Assembly (NCBI GenBank): GCA_003586115.2
Contig: QVOM02000126.1
Coordinates: forward strand, 5,257,667-5,321,666
Direction of reading: 5' to 3'
Origin: Salvator merianae
Lineage: Eukaryota; Chordata; Lepidosauria; Squamata; Teiidae
DNA: 64,000 bases
Each line of letters begins with the position of its first letter. The first letter of the stretch is position 1. The notes below the pieces were generated by a model. It made no database searches, was not told where the DNA came from, and saw only the letters and a program-made list of their open reading frames with translations. Positions 34,911 through 48,183 of the stretch are shown in pieces. A program made the translations under genes and the position numbers.

Positions 34911-34989
34911 ACAGACGACTAAGACACAGGTGGAAATTTCATAGATGGGCAGTCCCATTCCCTCTGCATTGCCTTCTAGGCTTGTGCTG

Positions 34990-35225
34990 AACCGAATTTC
35001 AGCATTTGTCATTGTTGTTGGGTATCACCAGGTCATGGTTGACTCCTGGTTGACTGTCTGGGTGCCTCTGTGGTCATCTCTATGCACCATTCTCTGGAGA
35101 GATACAGAGGTTGTTTGCTATTGCCTACTTCCAGGAAGAAGCTGGTGGATGAATCTGCAATCCTCTGCTTTCCAGGCCATTTGCTGTACTCCACAAGTTC
35201 AGCCTCTCTATGGCAAGAAAGAAAT
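34990..35225 (-). mobile_element. SINE with BovB-like tail
   Basis: Reversed: TGTTGTTGGGTATCACCAGG, GGTTGACTCCTGGTTGACTG, TTGCTATTGCCTACTTCCAG, then a poor tRNA-like head near CTCTGCTTTCCAGGCCATTT. Confidence 0.6.
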
Positions 35226-35654
35226 AAAGGGCTAGTAAGCATGGCAGAGACTGATAGGAGAATGCACTTCCTCTCCACTGCGTGCCCTCTGCTGCTACTT
35301 CCTGGTTCCCACCTGGTCACGCAGCTCTGGTCAATCTGGAAGTCCCTGGTCAAGGTCCTTTGCCCTCACCTGCCTCCTACGTTTCCCTCATTACCACAGA
35401 GAGGCTAGTCTTGTGGGACAAAGTGCCTCACAGTCTCAGCCTTCTTTACATGGTTCGCTAATATGGAACTTTGGTTCGGCACAAGCCTACTGCCTTCTAC
35501 CTGTTGTGACTCACAGCAGAAGAACTGCTTTTATGTCCCATTGATTGACAAGTGAAGAAGAGCATCTTTTTCTTATCTTAGCCAGTCAATCCCATAGTTA
35601 CTACATTTCCAATTTGTCTCCTTTTTGTTCTGGGGGAAAGCGTATAAGTCAAAA

Positions 35655-35960
35655 GAGCAGCCCTGCTGGATCAGGCTACAGTTCGTCTAGTGCAGCATCC
35701 TCTCTCACACAGTGGCCCACCAAGTGCTTCTGGGCATTCTCAAGCAGATGATGAAGGCAAAACCCTTCATGTGCTCTCGACTCCCTGCAAATGGCCTCTA
35801 GAGGCATCCTGCATGTCTCTCCAATCTGAAGGCAGAAACAAGGCATCGATTCTAGTAGCCATTGATACACCTGTCCTCCATGAATTTGTCTACACCTTTC
35901 TTATAGCTAACCAGGCTGGTTGCTGTCACCACCTCTGTGCCTCTAAATGGCTTCCTGCTC
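35655..35960 (-). mobile_element. CR1-like LINE 3' region
   Basis: Starts AGAGCAGCCCTGCTGGATCA and runs through GTGGCCCACCAAGTGCTTCT, GGCATCCTGCATGTCTCTCC and TACACCTGTCCTCCATGAAT to CAGGCTGGTTGCTGTCACCA. Confidence 0.8.
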
Positions 35961-35999
35961 TTAAATGAACACTTATAGAAGCTTTGTCACTATTCAAAA

Positions 36000-36420
36000 T
36001 GTTCTTGACAGTTAAGCGATATATATATATCTTGTCCCCTATTCTCTGCATGCATCGGAATGCACACATAATCTTCATGTCAAAATTTTCTAAACATAGG
36101 TAGGCTCTAACATGTTATTTTCATATTTTGCCTACTGAACTGTTGCCACTAAGATTTCCGAGTACTTCTTTTAATATACTGTGTCCTCATAGGATTGGGG
36201 AAGTGACATTTGGCACATGTCTTATTATGTAGAGATTAGATTAAATCGTTAACTAGATCCAAGAAAATCCATCACCGAGTTAATTGGATGTTTCATTTCT
36301 GAACATTAACAATTAACAATGTCAGGATGACACTTTTGCTAAATAGTTAACAAGTATAAGTGAGGGTAGGGTTGGAGAAATGCTGATTTAGTGGACTAAA
36401 TGTGGTTCTGTTTGCATCAT
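36000..36420. other. AT-rich unique intron
   Basis: No repeat was recognised apart from a short (AT)n at 36019-36029. TTAATTGGATGTTTC and ATTAACAATTAACAATG are AT-rich motifs without assignable function. Confidence 0.35.
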
Positions 36421-36639
36421 GCTGGCTTTTTTTAAAAAAAAATTCTTCCCAGGTCCTGTCCAAACCTCTCATTATATCTGGGAGACGGGGTCAGCCCTAA
36501 AACTGTTTTGATATGATCCCACAAGCTATTGTAGGAGGCAAAAAGAGTACCTGTAATAGGATCAAGCACCAACCCAAAAGCAACTTGGTTCTTTTCTGCC
36601 ATTACTCTGCCATAGTAATGGTAGAATAAAACAGCCAAA

Positions 36640-37850
36640 CTTCAAGGCAAAACATCAATAAAATAAATAAAATAGTATGAAACCTGTTTAAAATATAATA
36701 CTTTCACCCTCCCGGGACAATATTTCAGAGGAAGCTTAACATCAAAGACTTATGTTTTAACCAGATGTTGGCATCCAGCCTACCTTCTCTAAGGGTTTAT
36801 TCCAAAGCTTGGGAGCCACCACAGAAAAGGCTGTCTGATGTGTCACCACCTATCACACTTCTGAGGTTGACAGAACTGCTCCTCTGATCTCTGAGAAGTC
36901 TGCATGGGAGAAGGCACTCCTTCAGATATTTGGAGCCCAAAGCATTTAGGGCTTTATAGGCTAACATCAACACCTTGAATCAAGCTCAGTAGCAAATAGG
37001 CAAAATTGCAGATCTTTCAAGAGCGGTGTGATGTACATCTGGCCAGATACTCCCACAGCAGCTGCTGCATGCATTCGTTCCAACTTCTGGACTGTCTTCA
37101 AGGGCAGCTCCATGTAGACTGCACTGCAGTAGTCCAGTCTGGAAGTTATCAGAGCACAGATCAACCTGGTCAGGTTGCTCCTATCCAAGAAAAGCTGAAA
37201 CTAAAAAACCGGTTGGAGATGCTAACCAGATGGAGATGGTAAGCACTCCAAGCTACCACTGCCACCTAAGCATCAAGCTCCAGTGAAGAGTCCAAAAGCA
37301 TGCCCAGATCATGTGTCCTTAGTTTATGATGCAAAATGACCCTAGCCAGAATTGGGTGCCCCTTAACTTCCTGGACTCAAGACCCCACGACATGCGGAAC
37401 CTCTGTTTTGTGTGGATTCCGTTTCAATTCCCAGCAGCTTCATATAGATGTTGAAGAGCATAGCAGACAGAACCAACCCTTGAGGAATTCCATATGAGAG
37501 TTATCAAGGTGTTAAACAAAAGTTCCCCATTGTTACCTTCTAGAATCTACCTTGGAGATAGGAAGAAAGCCACTATAAAACAATGCCTCCAAGTCTTGTT
37601 CCCCAAAACTAGTGGCATTAAAGGCTGCTGAGAGATTGAGGAGAACCAACAGAATCACATTGCCTAATCCCTCTCCTGTTAAAGGTCATCCATCAGTGCA
37701 ACAAAAGCCGTCTTAGAGCCAAACCCCCACCTAAAACCAGATTGTAATGGGTCTACATAATCTGTTTCTCCAGGTACACCTGCAGCTAAGTAGCCACCAG
37801 TCTCTCCAGCACCTTGCCTGAGAAGACAACTAGGTGATAGTGTCGCAGAG
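36640..37850 (-). mobile_element. L2/CR1-clade LINE, long decayed copy
   Basis: The reversed end (AAATAAATAAAATAGTATGAA) is followed by GGGAGCCACCACAGAAAAGG (the AFSVVAP region in reverse). Further right, a minus-strand reading gives LTRLICALITSRLDYCSAVY MELPLK and LERMHAAA, the SRLDYCNALY motif that follows the catalytic domain in L2/CR1-type reverse transcriptases. Multiple stops; inactive. Confidence 0.8.
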
Positions 37851-37937
37851 ATCTGTTATTTGCTCGAAGATTTCACTTTCTCTGCTGAACAGTTCTGCTT
37901 TAGTTAGAATTCAATTTAAATAGCTTTGATGATGTTC

Positions 37938-38640
37938 ATAGAATCATAGAGTTGGAAGGGACCTCCAGGGTCATCGAGTCCAACCCCCTGCTCAATGCAG
38001 GATCCACTAAAGCATCCCAGACAGATATCTGTCCAGCCTTTCCTTGAAGTCCTCCAGCGAAGGAGAGCCCACCACCTCCTGTGGCACCCTTTTTCCAGTG
38101 ACTGATTGCCCTTACGGTCAGAAAGTTTTTCCTAATATCTAGCCTGTATCTACTCCCTTGAATTTTCATCCCATTGTTTCTAGTCCTTCTTTCTTGTGCA
38201 ACTGAGAATAGGGCCAATCCTTCTGCACTGTGACAGCCCTTCAGATACTTGAAAACAGCTATCATATCTCCTCTCAGTCTTCTCTTCTGCAGGCTAAACA
38301 TTCCTAAGTCCTTTAACCGTTCCTTGTAGGACATGGTTTGCAGACCACTCACCATTTTGGTTGCCCTTCTCTGAACTTGTTCCAGTTGGTCAATGTCTTT
38401 TTAAACTGGGGTGCCCAGAACTGGACACAATACTCCAGATGAGGTCTCACCAAGGAAGAGTAAAGTGGGACAATTACTTCTCGTGATCTAGCATTATTTT
38501 CTCGCATTATTTTCTAGATCTGTTATTACTTTTATCCTACAATGTGCTCTCATTTGCCTAGTTTGCTTTAGGAGAACAGTAAAGCCTGACTTAACACTGA
38601 TTATGCATCTTGGGCCAGTGCTAGCAATTTGTTTCAGTTG
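37938..38640 (-). mobile_element. CR1 LINE, ORF2 C-terminus and 3' tail
   Basis: The reversed 3' tail ATAGAATCATAGAGTTGGAA is the CR1 ATTCTATG-type end. Upstream on the minus strand, the C-terminal ORF reads [37 protein letters not shown] and GSRYRLDIRKNFLTVRAISH, the classic CR1 end also found in birds. Truncated on the right. Confidence 0.9.
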
Positions 38641-38652
38641 ATGTCCCTCTAC

Positions 38653-38790
38653 TCCTAAGAACATAAGTACATGAGAAAAGCCCTGCTGGATCAGGCCACA
38701 GCCCATCTGGTCCAGCACCTTGTTTCACGCAGTAGCCCACCAACTGCCTCTGGGCATTCCCAAATGGAAGACAAAGGAAAAACTTTCACC
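38653..38790 (-). mobile_element. CR1-like LINE 3' tail
   Basis: AGAACATAAGTACATGAGAA, CCCTGCTGGATCAGGCCACA, GTAGCCCACCAACTGCCTCT. It abuts the CR1 copy. Confidence 0.75.
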
Positions 38791-38799
38791 AACACTCCT

Positions 38800-40265
38800 C
38801 TAGATCCAGGGATATCCACTTAACGAGTGGATCCTCAAGTACTGCTGATACCTTCCCCTCCTGAAATGAGGCTTTTATCACTCCCTGGACGCAACCAGCC
38901 ATACTTCCTCGGCCAGCTTTTATGACTCATGGTGGACAAGGATCAAGGAGAGAAGGGTTGGTTGGACCCCTACAGGCAGCTTCTCTGCTTCCTTAGACCG
39001 TAATAATTGAAACAGATTCAAAATAACAGGACCAGATGGTGCCATAGATACCTCCACCAGCGGAACTTCTTCTAACTTTGGAGTCAATTCCATGCAGGGA
39101 AGTCCCTAGCTTATTTATCACAGCAAGCCACCAAAGGTGGCGCAAATGGATCCTTAAGGCTAGATGACAATAGCCCCTTAACCCCTTCAGGAGTTTCCCT
39201 GGACATCCACTTAAGAACACAATTGTGTTGGAGAAAAAAACCTTCTTTGCTGCCACCACAGCTATGCAGTAAGCAAGATAATGTGCTGTTACCCATGTTT
39301 GGTCAGATTCACATTGGGATGTATGCTACTTGCGCTCTAGCCATTGATCCTCCTCCTTCATTGCATGCAGTTCCCCACAATAGCAGGGTGCCTTATAAGC
39401 ACTTGGGCACTTGGGAATGATTATGTCAATAGCTCTACTTATCTCATGTTTCCAAAGTCAGACCAGAGCCATGCAGGAATTTCATTCATATCAAACGGAA
39501 ACTCTCCCAGAACCCTCAGGTGTGCATCAGATTCCATAAGTCTATGAAGGCAGACTATCTCAACGCGTCCTTCAAATCATGGATGAGAGATTACCTATTT
39601 TGGACTGACCAGCCATTCAGCAGTAGCACCACCAAGCTTATAAGGAGGTTGACAAACATCCCTGCATTCTGATGGTGAGGAGGAAGAACGGAAGGAGTGT
39701 TAGACTTAATTTGTCTTCTTCTCGGAACCATTCTTCCATTGCCATATCTCCCCATGCCCATTAGAACTAGAATGGGACCCCTCTGACTCTCTTCACTTAT
39801 GCCATCTGGCCACATCGCTCCCTCCACTTAAAAGACTCCCTTGGGCAAGAATAGCCTAGGTGCCTCTGATCACCCAAGGAGATCAGCTGCCCAGCACTGG
39901 GACAACAGAAGGACCTCTTGGCTCTCACTGAGGTGGATTGGAACTTGAGCCATCTGCACTGCTACTCCAGTTGACCACCAAATACAATTGGAGCTGGATC
40001 AGCCTCTCCTTATCTTGTCTCCTGTGACCCAGTAATGGCAGTGAAAGGAGCAGAGCTGATCGAAAGGATCTAAATATATCCTAGAATGTAGTCCCTTCCA
40101 TAAAATCAGTTAAAAAACAGCAACAATTAAAAACAAACACAAAAGATTTCCTACCTAACCCCCTGCTTCCCCAAACCGTCTCCAAACAGCCCCCAAATGG
40201 ACCCTTATCAGGCGATGCCCTTAGACCACCAACCTTCCACTGCTGCCACTGCTGTTTAAATAGCT
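38800..40265. other. Intronic sequence, no recognised feature
   Basis: Scattered open frames below 90 codons show no known motif. Confidence 0.4.
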
Positions 40266-40269
40266 GCCT

Positions 40270-40944
40270 GGCTCCACACCTAGCTGTTTCAGTTGCCTTC
40301 TGGGCAAATTTGACCCTGGGGGGGGCCAAACTGGAAATAAAAACATTTGCAATTATTCACCCCTTCAACAGCCAAAAGAAAACAATTCTCAAGTCGGCTT
40401 ACTGGGAGCAGGGAGTGCCTCCACCAATCACAGTCTTTGCTTGGAGGAGGAACCCATGGCACAGTCAGGGAGGGGCACCAGCGAGCTCTTGCCAGCAGCC
40501 AGTGTTTCCTTTTGAACTCAATAATTTCTGCAGATCGAACAAACCTGAAACTAAAAATATTACTTCTATCCTGCCTTCCTTAGAAATGTACTTAAAAAGC
40601 ACATAGACTTCATATAAAAATGCAAAGTGAAGACAGAGTGACTTGAGTTAAAAACGATTTCATTTGCCATTGCAAACAAAAACCTGGCAGTTAAGGAGTT
40701 AAGGAGTTGGAAACTGCTTCAGCAAAGAGGTAGGGATTTCCTATCCTTTGGCCAATTTGTGAACAGCACCCCCTGCAGTCAAGGTAGGTTGCCTGTTGAA
40801 GCAAATAGGCTGCACTTCGGTGAGTTTTGAATCATCTATCTGTACAGTATAGCTGTGTTTGTAAGGCTTTTTTTCTGTGCACCTAGGAATTATTTGCTCA
40901 TTTTATTCAGGCAGTTTTTAAAGTCCCTAGTATGATCATAGCCT
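40270..40944 (+). mobile_element. Long MITE, second copy of the 11819 element
   Basis: Same order of blocks as 11819-12535 (CTGTTTCAGTTGCCTTCTGG, CTATCCTGCCTTCCTTAG, AAACTGCTTCAGCAAAGAGG, TTTTTCTGTGCACCTAGGAA). It keeps the right terminus TAGTATGATCATAGCCT, whose complement AGGCTATGATCATACTA matches the 11819 left end at 14 of 17 positions. The left end here is decayed. Confidence 0.75.
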
Positions 40945-41102
40945 AACCATTGCTGGTACTGGCCTCAAGTAGACGTTCTTCAGACATCCACCAATAGAGA
41001 AACAAGGTCTTAAAAACAGGAAAATAAATGTGGCTCACCAAAGAACGTGTTTTTTTTGCAGGTTGAATTGAAGTGCAATAAAAAAAATGCACCCAAGTCA
41101 AA

Positions 41103-41495
41103 GGGTGCTTTTGCACTTTCCACTGTGGAATGTTTGCAATCAAACATTCCTTGGCGGAGCAGCTGTCACAGTGCAGCAGCCATTTGCACTACAAGGGCTG
41201 GAACATCCTGGCAACAGGCTCCAGCATTTGCAGTGCGAATGCTGGTCACTCACTATGACAGTGGCTGGAGAAACATCTAGGCACTGGCATGGTGACTGGG
41301 AATGCATGGCGCAACTGCACAACTGCTGCTGTACCTCACAGCGTTCACACCTGGAAGTAGATGCGAACGCTGCATACTGAGAGCAGTCCACCTCCGTACT
41401 AGGAGCAGTCACAACCATTAGGGTCTCTGTGCACTGCAGACACGCTGCACTCGTGAGTATCTGAATGCTCACTAGTGAAAAGTGCGAACAGGCCC
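41103..41495. mobile_element. GGGCC-group MITE, 393 bp
   Basis: Left end GGGTGCTTTTGCACTTTCC, right end GAAAAGTGCGAACAGGCCC; full body with GGAATGTTTGCAATCAAAC, CACACCTGGAAGTAGATGCG and CTGAATGCTCACTAGTG. Confidence 0.75.
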
Positions 41496-41954
41496 AAGAT
41501 GTTTCTACCGAAGCAATTAGTCAACTGAGATGGGCCTGGCTAGGTTTTTCCCATTGAAAAGATCGTAATTGTACTCTCCTATGCACATAGGAGTCTATGA
41601 TAATAAGCATTCTCATTTATAAGAAATCTGTGTTATTTTTATGTATATAACCAATGGGATTGTATGTAGTACGATAAATATTGATCTGGCAGTGGAAACA
41701 TGTCTGGTATCTTATAAAGTAGAAATACTGGGGTGTGCAGAAGGTTTGCCCCCCTCCTCACATCTTGTGCATGAGTTAGGCTCACTTAACAGGATCCTAG
41801 CAAAAGTGAAACTAATGTGGAGGCTGGGGGGGGCACCAACAAGTGTTTTGTGTGAGCGCTAGATGGTAAAGCAGATGCTATGGTAGTGATGCCACCATGG
41901 TTCCTGCTTTTAGCACTATTTAGTGCTTTCCGAAGAACCAACACTTTCAAACTG

Positions 41955-42294
41955 TGCTGCCAGAGAGACTTTTGAGAGTCCCTTGTACTGCAAGGAGATC
42001 AAATCAGTCAATAGCAGTCAACCCTGACTGTTCACTGGAAGGGCAAATCCTGAAGCTGAAGCTCAAATCCTTTGGCCACATAGTGAGAAGACAAGACTCA
42101 CCGGAAAAGACTTTGATGCTGGGAAAGACTGAAGGCAAGAGGAGAAGAGTACAGCAGAGGATGAGATAGATAATTTCATGGAAGAAATAAACATCAGTTT
42201 GGGCAAACTCCAGGGGACAGTGGAAGACAGGCAGGTCTGGTGTCCTACAGTCCATCGGGTTACGAAGACTTGGACAGAACTAAACAACAACAAA
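41955..42294 (+). mobile_element. BovB LINE 3' end
   Basis: The C-terminal ORF remnant LKLKSFGHIVRRQDSPEKTL, MLGKTEGKRRRVQQRMR is diagnostic of the BovB reverse-transcriptase tail. The 3' end GAAGACTTGGACAGAACTAA and ACAACAACAAAG is the usual BovB terminus. 5'-truncated. Confidence 0.93.
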
Positions 42295-42299
42295 GCGCT

Positions 42300-42985
42300 C
42301 GCAAGAAATGTTTTCTAGTGCTTCGTTTTTCTAACCCACTACATTAGTGACTGAAATCCAGCAAAAGTGTGTCTGTTTTGGGGAAGATGGCAAACTACCT
42401 GCACACTCCTATAAAGTAAAATAGTTGATCTCTGCACATATCAATTATTTTCCTTTATAAATACAAATCCTATGATAAAAGTACTCCTTGTGTATATTTC
42501 TGTACTTCTAAGGACCCTCATCGTCATATTATTAATATTGGAAGGGATATATTTTGTTTTGTATTCTTGCATCCCAGATACTGTGTTTGTGTTTATGCTA
42601 CGCCACCTTATAGAATGAAGTTATACAGCCACAATTCTGAAAATAGTTTGCAAACTGAAACACAGCTTTTGTTTGAACTTCCCACTTAATAAATTTTCAT
42701 TCTGTAACTCTCTGACCAAGATGTTTATTTTTTTCAAGGGATTTGTTGGGGGGTTTGTTCTTTTTTTTGCTTTAGGGTTGGGGATTGGCTTTGTTTGTTG
42801 GGTGAATTGCTTTTGGAGGGTAAAAATGTGCATAGAAATTGTACATGCATAGAATATGTACAGAAAAATGTGGTCTATTAGAGGAACAGTCTTGCAAAAA
42901 TGATATATGTGTGACTGAATGTTCCAATTCTTTCTGTAATTTGTAGCAGACAAAGGCAGGAATGTGCCTTTTTATATTTCTTGTA
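42300..42985. other. Intronic sequence, no recognised feature
   Basis: AT-rich, unique-looking. Confidence 0.45.
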
Positions 42986-42989
42986 AAAC

Positions 42990-43450
42990 AAAAATGAGAA
43001 AAAGCCAGCTCCAGACACCAACCAAAGATAGCACCAACAGGCAATATTCTGGAGAAAAGCCCCTCTGGAATGATCACCTGTTGACTAGATAGTGCAGGGG
43101 GCCACACTCTCAGTGAGTTTTTTGGTGATTCATACTTCCAGGTATTCTGCCAGCATGAAATACCCAGAAATGAGCAATGCCACCACTGTGCATGCACGGC
43201 CATCCTTTCTGGTTGACGCGCGTACACAGTGACCTCGACTACAATGGCAGTACCATCTGCAAAGATAAGTGATTGCACTATTTTTGAGGAAAACCCACCA
43301 TTGGAATCAGGTTTTCCTCAAACAGGGAACTGTGCTTTTTAGGGGGGGATATAACGTAGCTATGGTGGGTTGCCACAGAAAAGTGTGGCAATCCCACCAT
43401 AGTGGTGCCAAAATGGTGCTATATCCACCACCCCATCTGGATGCAGCTTG
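42990..43450 (-). mobile_element. GGCTGCATCCAGA-ended MITE, reversed partial copy
   Basis: The right end CCCCATCTGGATGCAGC with GGGGGGATATAACGTAGCTA and GGCAATCCCACCATAGT is the same as in the 1834 element. The rest carries its CCAGGTATTCTGCCAGCATG and TGTGCATGCACGGCC parts. Confidence 0.6.
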
Positions 43451-43454
43451 TATC

Positions 43455-44403
43455 TTTCACTTTACCTGCCTTCCTCAGAGCAGGGAGGCACATGTGAGAG
43501 CCTGCACACACAGGAGACAGGTAGTTAGATAGGTGTGGAATAGTAGCTGGAGTGGTGTCCTTCCTGCAGTGACCTGGGCATAGGACCTCTGTGGATATAC
43601 ACCCTGGGTACCACCAGAAGAGGCACCTCTCCCCCTAACCACCTGTCTATCCTGTCTCATGGGACAGTGAGAATTCCCAGCCTCAATCAATCAGCAGGCA
43701 ACAGGCTACAAATGGGAGATGGTCTTTACTAACTGCAGCAATAAAGCTTGTACAGGACAGTTTTGTTACCAAATGCAGAGGAGCAGCTGAGCAAGGTCAA
43801 ATTCAGGCAGGAGTCAGTCAAGAAACCAGGGTCAGTCAGTCAGTCCGAGTGAAGTATCCAGGAGCGTGGAAGTTGCTTGCAGGACAGGTTGCCAGCAACA
43901 CCCGATGCAGGCTCTTCCTGGCTTTTTATCCCTCAGGATCAGACTCAGAATTCGACAGGTGGGGAGGGCATGGGCAGCATTCTTTCATCATGTGTTGTAG
44001 TCTTAAAGCCCTAAGCCTTTTAATCTTCTCCTGACTCTGCTGGCTAGGGAGAGGTCTCTCCATCTCTGGACTATGCGAAGACCCAGGTCCTGGAGAGTCT
44101 GTTCCACTAGGGTCAGGGTCACTAGGGTCAGGGCCCTGGTGTCACCTGAGGATTCCGAGGAATCATCTGGTTCAGGGTGAGACATGACACTATCCTCTAA
44201 CTACCTTTCCCATCTGCCTGCACTGAAGTGTGTTTTTTCTAAAAAAAACAAACTGTTTGGAGGTCTTTTTGGAAATGTTGGAAGGTATCCAGGCATGTTC
44301 AGGAAAATGTGATGAGGGCCCACCTGAAGAAGTTAGGGATGGGCACATCAAAATTATACTTAGAGCACAAAAAGCTGACCTGCCCCCCATCACAAGCTTC
44401 ACA
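43455..44403. other. Intronic sequence, no recognised feature
   Basis: No known repeat family assigned. A short GGGTCAGGGTCACTA duplication lies at 44110-44137. Confidence 0.4.
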
Positions 44404-44857
44404 TAGAATCATAAGAGTTGGAAGGGACCTCCAGGGTCATCGCGTCCAACCCCCTGCTCAATGCAGGATTCCCTAAATCATCCCAGTCAGATGTCTATCC
44501 AGCCTCTCCTTGAAGACCTCAGCAAAGGAGAGCTCACCACCTCCTGTGGCAACCTATTCCGTTGACTGATCACCCTTAGGGTCAGAAAGTTTTTTCTAAT
44601 ATTTAGTCTGTATCTACTCCCTTGAAATTTCATCCTGTTGTTTCTAGTCCTTCCTTCCTGTGTAAGTGAGAATAGGGTCAATAGAACAGCCCTTCAGATA
44701 CTTGAAAACAGCTATCATGTCTCCTCTCAGTCTTCTCTTCTGCATGCTAAACATTCCAAGATCCTTCAACCGTTCCTCATAGGACATGGTTTGTAGACCA
44801 CTCCCCATTTTGGTAGCCCTCCTCTGAACTTGCTCCAGATTGTCAATGTCTTTTTTA
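44404..44857 (-). mobile_element. CR1 LINE adjacent to KCNH5 exon
   Basis: Reversed tail ATAGAATCATAAGAGTTGGA; minus-strand ORF2 end [61 protein letters not shown] frame break lies near 44690. The copy ends close to CAATGTCTTTTTT, 51 bp before the splice acceptor's exon. Confidence 0.9.
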
Positions 44858-44876
44858 GATTGGTTCTTTATATTAT

Positions 44877-45725
<849 letters not shown>

Positions 45726-45729
45726 CAAC

Positions 45730-46420
45730 CAGGGGAAGTATTTTTTCACCCAGAGGGTCATTGGACTTTGGAATTTACTCCTGGAAGACATGATGGCCCT
45801 TTCTGCACTTGGCCTTATTCTATATTATATCCTGGAATAGGGATCTGCCATGTGCATGCTAGTAGGAACTATGGCAGGTCCCACACAGGGCCTGCTGTAA
45901 ACTCCACTAGCATGCAGATAGCAGGTCCCTGTTCTGGGATATGATACAGAATAAAGCCAAGTGCAGAAAGGGCCGATGACAGTAATCGGCCTGGATAACT
46001 TTAAGAATGGATTAGACAGATTTATGGAGGTCAGGTGTATCAATGGTTACTAGAATGGATGCCTAGGTATCACATCCAGGTTGGAAAGGCAGGATGGATG
46101 CCTGTAAAACCCATTTGCAGGGAGTCGAGAACTGGTAAAAGTTCTGCTTGAGAATACCCAGAAGCAAATAGTGGGCTCCTGTGAGAGATGGGATGGTGGA
46201 TTAGATGGGCCATGGCCTGTTCCAGCAGTCCTTCTTTTATGTTCCTGTGTTTCAAAAATGTTCGGACTAATTCATGAAAGTCAAGGCTATAAGTGCTATC
46301 AGCCGTGATAGTAGTGTGGTTGCCTCTGGTAATGTGAGGTGATATGTCTCTGAAAGCCAGCTGCTACAAGACTGTGAGGACAGGCAGCTGGACTACCTGG
46401 GTTGAGTGCAATCCAATGGA
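45730..46420 (+). mobile_element. CR1-like LINE split by a MITE
   Basis: GGGGAAGTATTTTTTCACCC, GGGTCATTGGACTTTGGAAT (ORF2 end) resume after the MITE as GATGACAGTAATCGGCCTGG and run to CTTCTTTTATGTTCCTGTG. A second tail scrap follows to 46420. Confidence 0.8.
45795..45974. mobile_element. Short palindromic GGGCC MITE nested in LINE (180 bp)
   Basis: Ends GGCCCTTTCTGCACTTGGCC and (reversed right) GGCCCTTTCTGCACTTGGCT. GAT is on both sides (45792-45794, 45975-45977); the undisturbed LINE at 23651 reads GGTGATGACAGCAGTC, which confirms the 3-bp duplication. Confidence 0.9.
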
Positions 46421-46749
46421 GTATTTTTTATATTTATAATTTAGTGATGTGGTAAAGAATGTAATGTGATTGGACTGCAACCTTTCCTAGCATGCAATTT
46501 TTAGGTAAGCCAGAGCACGTCTGCAGTCTTCTTTTAGATTCCCTAATTGTTTATGTAAAGGCTCAAGAAAAACTCAAAAAAAGTATGTTTTAGTATAAAC
46601 AATAGGTAATTATCTAGGTAACTGTATGAGAATTTTTTAAAAGGACAAGATTTTTTAGAAGAAAAAGCTCTGTTTAGTGTAATCCACTCACCCTTAGCTG
46701 ACAATTACGCAGAACGAAGAAAAAAAAGAGGTACCATTATCGATTGTAA

Positions 46750-47155
46750 GATCTAGACATTTATTTATTTATTTTTCTGTTTGTATGTTTATTTTGATTT
46801 CCCAACTTGTCTAGTATCCAGGAAGCTTACGGACAAGCATTAAAATCATACATTTAAAAATTCAAACATAAAGTACCAATCAGTAAAATTAAAACAACTG
46901 AATACAGTAAAACAATTTAAAACTATCCATTTAAAATGCCTGGTGTGATAGTGTGATATACGGATAGTGGCAGTTAAACCTCCCTGGAGAAACTGCTCCA
47001 GAGCCTTGGTGCCACTCCTAAGAAGGCCCCCTCTTCCCTGTGACTACTTGCTTCAGTTCATTTGATTCAGGCATGTAGAGTAGGCCTTCTTTTCAAGATC
47101 TAAGGTTACGAGTAGGGAAATTAGATCTGAGGTGTTCTTCAGGTAACCTGGTCCC
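46750..47155 (-). mobile_element. L2-like LINE 3' region
   Basis: Reversed (TTTA)n tail, then AAATTAAAACAACTGAATAC and CCCTGGAGAAACTGCTCCAG, AGGCCCCCTCTTCCC. Decayed. Confidence 0.55.
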
Positions 47156-47157
47156 AA

Positions 47158-47450
47158 GTAGAGATGTGCACGAGCTGAAATTTAGTGGTTTGGTTCCAAT
47201 CAAACCAACTACCCTTGGTTCAGGTTCACTTTGAACCATTTTTTTCAAACTACAGGGTGGTTTGGTTCACATATGAACCAAGGCAACTATTGCGAGTCCC
47301 CTTTGGTTCACTAGATCTCCGCTTGGTTTGGGTTCTGCTCGAACCTTTTTTAAAAAACTACAGGGTGGTTTGGTTTGCATGTGAACAGTGGAAACCACTC
47401 AGTTTGCTGCGAACCACAAAACAACCGAACCAGGTTGACACAACTTGACC
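47158..47450 (+). mobile_element. AGTAGAGATGTGC-ended MITE rich in GGTTTGGTT
   Basis: Opposite-orientation partner of the 9590 copy; the CTACAGGGTGGTTTGGTT block occurs twice (47253, 47359), showing an internal duplication. Confidence 0.65.
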
Positions 47451-47459
47451 CTCAGATAT

Positions 47460-48090
47460 TTGGTGCTCCTACTTAGTTATGTTAAGTAATAGCCACAGAT
47501 AGATTTGCTTTTGGGAATCTATATCACATCCACAGCCTTTAAATACAAGAGTTCTGTTGCATTATCATTCCTAATAGTTGTAAATCTGCCTGTCCTGTCT
47601 GAATACCTCTAACCTATTTCTAAAGCTGCAAGGAAGGAGGTCTTTTATGCCTTTGTGAAAGCAAATGATTACAGATGAGAGTGGGAGTGCTCAGGACCAG
47701 AAAATTAACAGACACAAGGTGACTAGAAACGATGAACTGATTTCTAGAAATTTAACATAATTTTCCCGTGAACGCTAGACATGAAAGGCATTAAAATGAA
47801 CTAAGAAAATGAATGAAATAGGTGTTATTTGCCTCCTCCTCAGCTGCCTTTAATTTGGCAATTAGCTTGAAATGTAGTCGACTTGGCTATTGAAACAGAT
47901 AGCTAATGCTCTGGTAATGAAGTGTTATGTGATTCAGTTATGTCTCCCCAGGGGAACCATTTTCACAGTGTGCATCTTTTGGACCATCAAGCACAAAGCA
48001 AGTTGTTTTTTTTTGTTTGTTTGTTTTCCAGAAGTCATGCCTACCAGGAGTGTATCCATCCATTCTTTCAAGGGTACATATCAGTATTCA
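47460..48090. other. Intronic sequence, no recognised feature
   Basis: Unique-looking and AT-rich. A (TTTG)-like run lies near 48015. Confidence 0.4.
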
Positions 48091-48183
48091 AACGATGGCC
48101 CTTTCTGCACTTACTTGCAGGAGTTCCAGATCAATGGGTCCGGATTAGCCTGGCTCACTGATCTGGATCTTGAGGAGGTATGG

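Noticed and set aside
42772..43278. 168-codon minus-strand open frame
   Set aside because: It covers a MITE and AT-rich sequence; no motif.
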